Notes under the pieces: generated by a model
Seen by the model: only the letters and a program-made list of their open reading frames with translations
Database searches by the model: none
Told to the model about the DNA's origin: nothing
Shown: positions 54,605 through 60,624 of the stretch, one piece after another
Position numbering within the stretch: position 1 is the stretch's first letter
Layout of the letters: each line of letters opens with the position of its first letter
Position numbers and translations under genes: made by a program
Assembly: GCA_002634385.1 (NCBI GenBank)
Contig: NSJL01000005.1
Span: 62,001 to 126,000 of the forward strand
Direction: 5' to 3'
Source: Nitrospira sp.
Lineage (GTDB): Bacteria > Nitrospirota > Thermodesulfovibrionia > Thermodesulfovibrionales > Dissulfurispiraceae
Length of the DNA stretch: 64,000 nucleotides

Positions 54605-54740
54605 CACTGCGTTTGCTTATGAAGTATCCGGACATATGCTCGTTTCCTTTTTCATCTTGTGCGATGGTATCACCTGATCCCTTTTCCGGTTTTCCTGTCC
54701 CTTTTACGGCGGCCTCTTCCTCTTTCTTCCTCTCTCCCAC
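54303..54740 (-). CDS. Membrane/coiled-coil protein, family A copy 2
   Basis: 145 residues, GTG start with GGGAGG upstream. It has a charged, disordered N-terminus different from copy 1, then YFISKRSVWLAAGGALGALA, VRPAVVGAVKEGYAFKEW and a coiled-coil tail identical to copy 1 from the repeat onward. First gene of the minus-strand operon (A, B, ATPase, A, B, ferritin-like). The segment YFISKRS is shared with copy 3 at 59367, which suggests copies 2 and 3 keep the original N-terminus and copy 1 was altered. Confidence 0.78.
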   Translation of the reverse strand: MGERKKEEEAAVKGTGKPEKGSGDTIAQDEKGNEHMSGYFISKRSVWLAAGGALGALAAIGIGKVSQKVRPAVVGAVKEGYAFKEWAASKIERVREDAEDIVAEAKHAYHKDIETTAEAVRREKEILEKTEKAVEKKRARKKEAK

Positions 54741-55044
54741 GCAAAACCTCCCTCTATTTTGGACTTGCTGCTACCCGAAGTGTATCGTAGCTTGCTACCT
54801 GCTGATTCCGGTCAATTCCGTCCTCCCCATCGGGCTCCTGATCGCGAGGGAGCCTCCGGCACGAAAAAGTGAAATCTTGTTTTGTTAAGAAAATATTACC
54901 TCAAATTTGGAAATGATGCAACAAAAAATAAATAAAAACAACGGGATTAGTGCTTTTAAGACGCATTTGCATTTAATGTCCCGATCAGACCCGGTGGCCG
55001 GGGTACCGGTACTGACAGAGCGGGGCATCCGCCAGAAATAGCAA
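54741..55044. other. Divergent intergenic region, no gene seen
   Basis: The 372 bases between the two clusters contain the start signals of the minus-strand operon and, at the right end, the promoter of the plus-strand HMA-like gene. The middle (about 54870-54960) is AT-rich. I see no coding and no TGAGA-N5-TCTCA palindrome here. Confidence 0.5.
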
Positions 55045-55073
55045 TTGACAAAGCCATGCGAGGTACCTACAAT
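55045..55073 (+). promoter_or_regulatory. Sigma-70-type promoter of HMA-like gene
   Basis: TTGACA (55045-55050), 17 bases, TACAAT (55068-55073), 40 bases before the ATG at 55113. Close to consensus. Confidence 0.7.
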
Positions 55074-55112
55074 AAATTGAAATTGAGTATCACTTCCATA
55101 AAGGAGAGTGTC

Positions 55113-55538
55113 ATGGTTACCAGTTACGTAGAAGGGAGAGTGAGAGTAAGGGACAAAGCGCTGAACAGATCCTCCACGATTACAGCACTCAAAGAAAGTC
55201 TTCTGAAGTACAAGGGAATTATCAAGGTGACGGAGAACCGGAGGGTCGGAAGTCTCCTTGTTATTTATGACAGAGCAGTAACCGGTATCAGGAAAATCAT
55301 GGCGATTATTGCCGGCTATCTGAACACAAGCGGTACCCTCAACAAAGTGACGGCTTCCATAAAAAGATCGGGAAAGGCATTCAGGCGGGCTATCAATATC
55401 GGGATGCTCTCTGCATTGCTCGCAAGTATCGTCGCCGCAATAGTGGGCAGCAAGGGGATGCATGTAATTGCCGGGACAGGTTTTCTGGCTCTCTTTGCAA
55501 TGCATTTTTACCGGCATAAAGAAATGGTTTTTGCATAA
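55113..55538 (+). CDS. HMA-like membrane protein with GRVRVR motif, copy 1
   Basis: 141 residues, ATG with AAAGGAG upstream. Residues about 1-75 look like an HMA (ferredoxin-like) fold without the CxxC: VEGRVRVRDKALN at the position of the metal loop and a second half IKVTENRRVGSLLVIYD. A transmembrane pair (SALLASIVAAIVG, IAGTGFLALFAMHFY) follows with basic end YRHKEMVFA. A close paralogue is at 58908. Ferrosome operons include small membrane partners of the ATPase; assignment to that role is inferred from architecture and location. Confidence 0.75.
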   Translation: MVTSYVEGRVRVRDKALNRSSTITALKESLLKYKGIIKVTENRRVGSLLVIYDRAVTGIRKIMAIIAGYLNTSGTLNKVTASIKRSGKAFRRAINIGMLSALLASIVAAIVGSKGMHVIAGTGFLALFAMHFYRHKEMVFA

Positions 55539-55599
55539 AAAGGAACAGTGTCGCCGGCGGGCGCTCTGCCGTAAAGGGTACGGACCGGAGTTTTCCCCC

Positions 55600-55640
55600 T
55601 TCCTGTCCTTCTCGATCCTGTTGCGATAACTGCAGGAAAA
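55600..55640 (+). repeat. Fragment of the TlpA-like gene
   Basis: Matches 50482-50522 with one mismatch (T to C) over 41 bases, same strand. It is out of any gene here and has no start, so it is debris of a duplication or rearrangement. Confidence 0.8.
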
Positions 55641-55709
55641 TAGGGCGGCCCTCTTGTCGTTTGTGCTGCTTGATTCCATTCGTGCATCGAAACCCCCTAT
55701 AAAATCAGC

Positions 55710-55745
55710 GAAAAAAGCTGCTTGCTTGTCGCTGGAGCTTTTTTC
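55710..55745. terminator. Bidirectional terminator-like inverted repeat
   Basis: GAAAAAAGCT (55710-55719) and AGCTTTTTTC (55736-55745) are perfect reverse complements. The stem is weak and A/T-rich, but the arms give T runs on both strands. It lies 172 bases past the HMA-like gene, before the next promoter. Confidence 0.4.
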
Positions 55746-55909
55746 AACGAGTAGTCTGCCGCCTTGCCCTCTGCATTCTTTCCATCAGGAATTTCCCGCA
55801 GTAAGCACCGATCGAATCAAATAGGGTGAGCGGGAGCCAGCACGGCAGTTCAATGAAACTACTGCGCGTGCCTGCGGGATTTCCATAGGGCCGGCTCTGC
55901 AAAAAATGC

Positions 55910-55939
55910 TTGACAAAGGTACATTGATATGCCTATACT
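55910..55939 (+). promoter_or_regulatory. Promoter of the second ATPase cluster (iron-island type)
   Basis: TTGACA (55910-55915), 18 bases, TATACT (55934-55939). It is nearly identical over more than 40 bases to the unit at 37095-37138, including most of the spacer. Confidence 0.78.
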
Positions 55940-55953
55940 GAGACACAATCTCA
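55939..55953. promoter_or_regulatory. TGAGA-N5-TCTCA operator candidate, second copy
   Basis: Same 15 bases as at 37124-37138, again overlapping the last -10 base. The shared unit implies a common regulator, plausibly Fur-family, acting on the cytochrome c gene and on the ATPase/Feo genes. Confidence 0.62.
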
Positions 55954-56085
55954 GATAAATGAGAGGGAATGAGGGTGTGCGGAGGGGATGCCGGCTGCTG
56001 ACGGCGACAGGCTCTCCCGGACTTTGTAAAGTACTTTTCTTGAAATACCTTTGCAGGGTTCACCCTGAAATAAGGAGGAAGTAAA

Positions 56086-56472
56086 ATGTCTCCACTGAGC
56101 GTACTGCCGGGCAGAATTCGCCTTGAGGACCGGTCGCTGATCGGAAAGGAGTATGGTTGCGCTCTTCTTCAGAGATCAGTAAGCGAGATCGACGGGGTGC
56201 TGGATGTGTCGGTCAATTACAGGACAGGAAGAATCCTGATCAGATTTGACGAAAACCGTATAGATAAACGCTCACTGCCGCACCATATCGGAGTCCTGAA
56301 GGAATCCCTGTCCGGGGAACTGGACAAGGCCGGCCCGCTTTCCGAAGGAACCAAGAGCGCTCCGGTACCTGGCGGTGTAGCTCACGTCGTCATTGACATG
56401 GTGGCCCATGCGCTTCTGCCGAAGCCGCTGAATTTTCTGCTGCCGGCTGCCATAAGCACCCTCATGAAATAA
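56086..56472 (+). CDS. HMA-like small protein with PGRIRL motif
   Basis: 128 residues, ATG with AAGGAGGAAG upstream. The N-terminal 70 residues resemble an HMA fold without cysteines: VLPGRIRLEDRSLIG, then LDVSVNYRTGRILIRFDENR. The C-terminal part (AHVVIDMVAHALLPKPLNFLLPAAI) is hydrophobic and may dip into the membrane. First gene after the operator-bearing promoter and followed by the second ATPase after 212 bases. Small HMA-like partners of P1B-6 ATPases are known from ferrosome operons. Confidence 0.76.
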   Translation: MSPLSVLPGRIRLEDRSLIGKEYGCALLQRSVSEIDGVLDVSVNYRTGRILIRFDENRIDKRSLPHHIGVLKESLSGELDKAGPLSEGTKSAPVPGGVAHVVIDMVAHALLPKPLNFLLPAAISTLMK

Positions 56473-56684
56473 AGCTGACCGCAACAGGGTCCGGTTTTCC
56501 GTAGCGCACGCTGCATCGGGAAGGGCGCTTGCGGGAGGGCGGGCCGTACTACGGTAAAGAATACGCCCGGACCGGTACGTGCAAGGACGGAGGGTATCTC
56601 TGACCCTTGAATTTCGTAGCGGGCAAGGAATCGCGCAGCTGGATCGCACGCCGTCTTGCTGCTGAAGGAGAGAAGAGGAGTAGA

Positions 56685-58889
56685 GTGAGATACAAGATAA
56701 TCCATGAGCTCCCGGGGAGAATAAGGCTTCTTTTAAGGGTCCCCAGGAGGCCCGTGATCGAGCGCTCCCGGATCGAGGCGCTCTTTGCGGACAGAGAGGG
56801 GGTTGAAAGGGTCGAGTTTCAGCACCGGACGGGGAGCCTGCTCGTACACTATAACGGCGGCAGCAGGGTCAGGGAGATGATACTCGATACCGTACAGGAG
56901 GCCCCGCTCTCCTTCGCTTCAGCACCCCGCTTGCGGGGAGGACGGCGGGAGGACCGTCTCGATGGCAAGAAAAGGGCGGTCATTGCCTCGGGAAGCCTGC
57001 TGCTCGCTTCCCCCTTTATCCCGGCCCCGGTTCGGCCCTTCCTGGCACTGTACGGGGCTATGCCCATTCTGAAGAAGGGCATCCTTTCCCTTGTGGGAAA
57101 AGGGCGTCTGAACATCGATGTCCTTGACGCATCGGCCATTGGAGTGGCGGCGGGCATGCGGGACTACCGCACGGTAGGAGTGATATCGTTTCTCCTGAAG
57201 CTGGGTGATTACCTGGAAGAATGGACCCGGCAGAGGTCGCGGCGGATGCTTTCCAGCATGGTGCAGGTCGTCGACGAGTACGCATGGGTCAGAAGAGAGG
57301 GCAGAGAGGAGAGGGTGCGGACAGAGGAAATCGCCGGGGGAGAGATCGTTGTGGTGAGGACCGGCAGCCGCATCCCCGTCGATGGTGTTGTTGCCGGGGG
57401 CGAGGCGATGGTGAACCAGTCATCCATGACGGGGGAATCTCTGCCCGTTATGAAGAGAAAGGGTGTTACCGTCCATGCCGGCACAGTGGTGGAAGAGGGA
57501 ACCCTTGCCGTAAGGACGACGGCTGCCGGAAGCAGGACGAGGATCGCCCGCATTGTCAAAGTGATCGAAGAGTCCGAGGAACGCAAGGCGGAGGTTCAGA
57601 ATTATGCGGAGAGGCTGGCGGACCGGATCGTTCCCTACACCTTTCTGCTGAGCGGATTGACCTATGCATTCACCGGTAACCCCGTCAGGTCCGCCTCCGT
57701 TCTTCTCGTGGATTATTCCTGCGCCATACGGCTCTCCACCCCCCTGGCCATCATGGCGGGGATGGTGAAGGCGGCACGGAGAGGGGTGCTGATAAAAGGG
57801 GGCAAATTCGTGGAGGCCCTGGCACAGGCGGATGTCTTTGTCCTCGACAAGACGGGGACCCTTACCGGGGCCGCCCCGGCAGTAGCGGAGGTGGTGCCGT
57901 TCGACGGATATAGCAGGGAGTACATCCTGCGGCATGCCGCCTGTGTTGAGGAGCATTTCCCCCATCCGGTTGCCACCGCGGTGGTACAGAAGGCCCGGGA
58001 GGAAGGGGTGATCCACGAGGAAGAGCATGGAGAGGTGGAATATATCGTCGCTCACGGTATCGCTTCGGCCCTGAACGGAAGGAGGATCCTCATCGGGAGC
58101 AGGCATTTCATCTCCGAGGACGAGGGGATTGATACCAGCAGGGCGGAAGAGGTCATCCGGTCGTTAGCGGAGCGGGGTCTTTCGATCCTGTACATGGCAA
58201 TCGACCGCGAGCTTGCGGGCATCATTGCCATCGATGACCCGCTGCGGGACGATACGGGAGTCTTCCTGCGGAAGCTGGACGAAGCCGGGATTAAAAGGGT
58301 CATCATGCTCACCGGGGATAACGAGGCCACGGCAAGAAGTGTGGCGGAGCGGCTGGGGATCAGGGAGTACCATGCCCAGGCGCTGCCCGACACGAAAGCG
58401 GAGATTATCCGGAAGCTGAAAGAAAGCGGGCATCGGGTCGCCGTAGTGGGGGACGGAATCAACGATTCTCCCGCTCTCGCCCTTGCCGATGTCGGAATCG
58501 CCATGAAGCATGGTGCGGATATCGCGAAAGAGGCGAGCGATGTACTGCTAATGGACGGAGACCTCACCGCCATCATCGACGCCAAGAGGGTGAGCCGTAC
58601 GGTAATGTCCCTGGTAGGGCGGAATTTCAGATATATCGCCGGGATCAACTCCGTCCTGATAGGTCTCGGCCTCTCAGGGGCTATCTCTCCCGCCCTCTCC
58701 GCCCTGCTGCACAATGCGACCACCGTTCTGGTGACGCTGAACAGCTTAAGCCCCCTTGCAGGGAAAGACGGCGGAGCTGATAACAGAACGTCTCCGGCAG
58801 GCGGTAGAGGAGATTGGGAAGCACGTGGGCACACAGTTCGACCCTATAGTGGTACAGGCGCTATTGAATATTCAGGTGAAAATCGATGA
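56685..58889 (+). CDS. P1B-type ATPase, SCA-motif (P1B-6/FezB-like), copy 2
   Basis: 734 residues, GTG start with GAGGAG upstream chosen by alignment with copy 1. It has a CxxC-less HMA-like N-terminus (ELPGRIRLLLRVPRRPV), then MTGES near 249, membrane motif VDYSCAIRLSTPLA with Ser345-Cys346-Ala347, phosphorylation site DKTGTLTG at Asp388, HFPHPVATAV, MLTGDNEATA and VGDGINDSPALALADVG. About 740-residue relatives with SCA motifs are P1B-6 ATPases. Highly similar to copy 1 by eye over the core, but with another C-terminus. It lies behind the shared promoter-operator and ahead of Feo genes. Confidence 0.88.
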   Translation: MRYKIIHELPGRIRLLLRVPRRPVIERSRIEALFADREGVERVEFQHRTGSLLVHYNGGSRVREMILDTVQEAPLSFASAPRLRGGRREDRLDGKKRAVIASGSLLLASPFIPAPVRPFLALYGAMPILKKGILSLVGKGRLNIDVLDASAIGVAAGMRDYRTVGVISFLLKLGDYLEEWTRQRSRRMLSSMVQVVDEYAWVRREGREERVRTEEIAGGEIVVVRTGSRIPVDGVVAGGEAMVNQSSMTGESLPVMKRKGVTVHAGTVVEEGTLAVRTTAAGSRTRIARIVKVIEESEERKAEVQNYAERLADRIVPYTFLLSGLTYAFTGNPVRSASVLLVDYSCAIRLSTPLAIMAGMVKAARRGVLIKGGKFVEALAQADVFVLDKTGTLTGAAPAVAEVVPFDGYSREYILRHAACVEEHFPHPVATAVVQKAREEGVIHEEEHGEVEYIVAHGIASALNGRRILIGSRHFISEDEGIDTSRAEEVIRSLAERGLSILYMAIDRELAGIIAIDDPLRDDTGVFLRKLDEAGIKRVIMLTGDNEATARSVAERLGIREYHAQALPDTKAEIIRKLKESGHRVAVVGDGINDSPALALADVGIAMKHGADIAKEASDVLLMDGDLTAIIDAKRVSRTVMSLVGRNFRYIAGINSVLIGLGLSGAISPALSALLHNATTVLVTLNSLSPLAGKDGGADNRTSPAGGRGDWEARGHTVRPYSGTGAIEYSGENR

Positions 58890-58907
58890 TTGGCTGGGGG
58901 GAATAGA

Positions 58908-59354
58908 ATGATACGTTTGATGGAGGGGCGGATCCGGGTCCGCGACGGAAAGCTGAAGGACCGCAGGATCGCCGGGGAGTTGGAAAAAGAACTGCATGCG
59001 GTCGGGGGGATTGGGGAGATCCGGTATAACCGGCGCACCGGAAGTCTCCTGATTTTCTTTGATACTGCCGTCGCGGACAGGAAGAGCATTTTGCGTCATA
59101 TCGAAGAGACAGTGGGGGGCTCCCTCCCTGCAGGAGGACTCCCGAACCGGAAGAGAGCGGACGGGGGGACGTTGCTCCCGCATTTTTCCGTAATCTCACG
59201 GAGAGCCTGCAACGGGGGCATGGCCGCTTCCCTTGCCGTAAGCCTGCTGGGGGTGGCGGCGGGAGGGGCAAAGCTGCACGCGGCCGCGGGAATAGTATTC
59301 ATCGCATTACTGGGTGCGCATATGTACCGGCATAACAAGACACTTTTCGCGTAA
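58908..59354 (+). CDS. HMA-like membrane protein with GRIRVR motif, copy 2
   Basis: 148 residues, paralogue of the protein at 55113: MEGRIRVRDGKLKDRRI, then IGEIRYNRRTGSLLIFFD for the HMA-like half, a linker, a transmembrane pair (MAASLAVSLLGVAAGGA, AAGIVFIALLGAHMY) and the same end motif YRHNKTLFA. The start could be the ATG at 58908 or 58920. It follows the ATPase by 18 bases and precedes family A copy 3 by 12 bases, so it is part of the same operon. Confidence 0.76.
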   Translation: MIRLMEGRIRVRDGKLKDRRIAGELEKELHAVGGIGEIRYNRRTGSLLIFFDTAVADRKSILRHIEETVGGSLPAGGLPNRKRADGGTLLPHFSVISRRACNGGMAASLAVSLLGVAAGGAKLHAAAGIVFIALLGAHMYRHNKTLFA

Positions 59355-59366
59355 GGAGGACCGGCC

Positions 59367-59831
59367 ATGTCGGAGGAAAGCAAGGGAAAGAAAAGGGAAG
59401 ACAGGGAGAAAGGAAAGGAAGGGGGAGAGGAGCGAGAAGGGGAGGGGTATAGCGTCGGCAAAGAAGGATACTTTATCAGCAAGCGCAGTATATGGCTTTT
59501 AGCGGGAGGCGCGCTGGGGGCTCTTGCAGCCCTCACACTCGGGAAAGCGGTGAGGAAAGCGAGGCCGGCTGTTGTCGGCGCCGTCAAAGAGGGATATGCC
59601 TTTAAAGAATGGGTTGCGGGGAAAACGGAAGGGATCAAGGAGGATATGGAGGACATTGTGGCTGAGGCGAAGCATTCCTACCATAAGGATCTCGATGTCT
59701 CCTCCGGGGCGGTGAAAAGGGAAAAGGAAGTTCTGCAAAAGATCGAGAAGGAAGTGGAGAAAAGGAAAACGAAGAGAGCGTCCGGGAGCAGGGAGGGCCA
59801 GCAGGAGGGGAAAGATGAAACAGACGAATAG
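59367..59831 (+). CDS. Membrane/coiled-coil protein, family A copy 3
   Basis: 154 residues, ATG with AAGGAGGA upstream. Highly charged N-terminus (EREGEGYSVGKEG), YFISKRSIWLLAGGALGALAA, then the family signature ARPAVVGAVKEGYAFKEW and a long coiled coil (AVKREKEVLQKIEKEVEKRK). It is clearly related to but more diverged than copies 1 and 2. It overlaps the next gene by 17 bases. Confidence 0.78.
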   Translation: MSEESKGKKREDREKGKEGGEEREGEGYSVGKEGYFISKRSIWLLAGGALGALAALTLGKAVRKARPAVVGAVKEGYAFKEWVAGKTEGIKEDMEDIVAEAKHSYHKDLDVSSGAVKREKEVLQKIEKEVEKRKTKRASGSREGQQEGKDETDE

Positions 59832-60021
59832 AGCGCGAAGATATGCTGGAACTTTTCTGACCCTTGTTGCAGGGGCAGGTGCGGTGGTGGGAGGAGCATA
59901 TCTTGTGTCGAGAATAAAAGAAAAACAGGACACCGAGACCCGTCTTGAGAGGATGGAGCAGATGGTGGAAGGGCTGGCGGGCGCCGGGAAGGGCGGCGCG
60001 GAAGCAAAGGGGCAAGGGTGA
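59815..60021 (+). CDS. Short membrane protein, family B copy 3
   Basis: 68 residues. VAGAGAVVGGAYLVSRIKEK, then QDTETRLERMEQMVEGL. Same plan as copies 1 and 2: basic start, glycine-rich helix, short coiled coil. Begins inside the end of family A copy 3 and overlaps the next FeoA-like gene by four bases (GTGA), so the A-B pair is translated together with Feo components. Confidence 0.76.
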   Translation: MKQTNRARRYAGTFLTLVAGAGAVVGGAYLVSRIKEKQDTETRLERMEQMVEGLAGAGKGGAEAKGQG

Positions 60022-60317
60022 AAAAGGAGAAGGCGAACAAGAGAGGGAAGGAAGCTCCTGTGATTCCTCTCGGGCTCCTCGCTGCCGGAGAAAAGGGAGA
60101 GGTAATGGGAATCCGGGGTGGAGGAAACAGCGCGTACGGGGGCCTTCCGGACTGTAGTGAAGGGCTCTGCAGAATCGAGGATATGGGTCTGCGTGCCGGC
60201 AAAGTGGTGGAGATGCTCAACAACGAGGGACGGGGGGCGCTCCTTTTGAAGATTGATGAGTCGAGAATCGCGATCGGCCGTACCATGGCGATGAAGATAC
60301 TGGTGCGGAAGCAGTAA
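60018..60317 (+). CDS. FeoA-domain protein, extended
   Basis: 99 residues, GTG start overlapping the previous stop. An SH3-like FeoA domain is seen: IPLGLLAAGEKGEVMGIRGG, then CRIEDMGLRAGKVVEMLNN and KIDESRIAIGRTMAMKILV. The first 14 residues are a basic extension. FeoA binds FeoB or its regulators at the cytosolic face of the Fe(II) transporter. Two FeoA genes in a row are common in anaerobes. Confidence 0.88.
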   Translation: MKKEKANKRGKEAPVIPLGLLAAGEKGEVMGIRGGGNSAYGGLPDCSEGLCRIEDMGLRAGKVVEMLNNEGRGALLLKIDESRIAIGRTMAMKILVRKQ

Positions 60318-60396
60318 GCGGTGCCCGTCAAGGGTGCCATACCCCTGAGAGGCATGCCCTCTCAAAAAACGAATAGGTCACGAATGAGGAGTGCAT

Positions 60397-60624
60397 ATGA
60401 ATCTGGCGGGTCTGAAACCCGGCGAACGGGGGAGAATCACGAAGATAGAGGTGTCCGGTCCGTTGAAGAGGCGGTTGATGGACATGGGGGTGCTTGTGGG
60501 GGAAGAGGTGAAGGTGGAAAAGGTGGCTCCCCTCGGCGATCCCATAGAAGTCACGATAAAGAGCTACAAGCTTTCCCTCAGGAAGAAGGAGGCGGAAAGG
60601 ATTGCCATGGAGGTGGAGAGATGA
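60397..60624 (+). CDS. feoA: FeoA
   Basis: 75 residues. MNLAGLKPGERGRITKIEV, LKRRLMDMGVLVGEEVKVEKVAPLG and SYKLSLRKKEAERIAMEVER match the FeoA pattern. The ATG at 60397 has GAGGAG seven bases upstream; a GTG two codons earlier is the alternative. Its stop overlaps the FeoB start (ATGA). Confidence 0.92.
   Translation: MNLAGLKPGERGRITKIEVSGPLKRRLMDMGVLVGEEVKVEKVAPLGDPIEVTIKSYKLSLRKKEAERIAMEVER

Larger units (their letters stand above)
55539..55909. other. Intergenic region with TlpA gene fragment and inverted repeat
   Basis: 55539-56085 has no gene that I can support. It holds a 41-base fragment of the TlpA gene (55600-55640), an inverted repeat at 55710-55745 and then the promoter/operator unit at 55910-55953, which leaves a leader of about 130 bases before 56086. 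Confidence 0.6.

Noticed and set aside
60321-60620. 5' extension of the FeoB frame by 100 codons
   Set aside because: The stretch is the feoA gene read in another frame; the ATG overlapping the feoA stop is the natural FeoB start.
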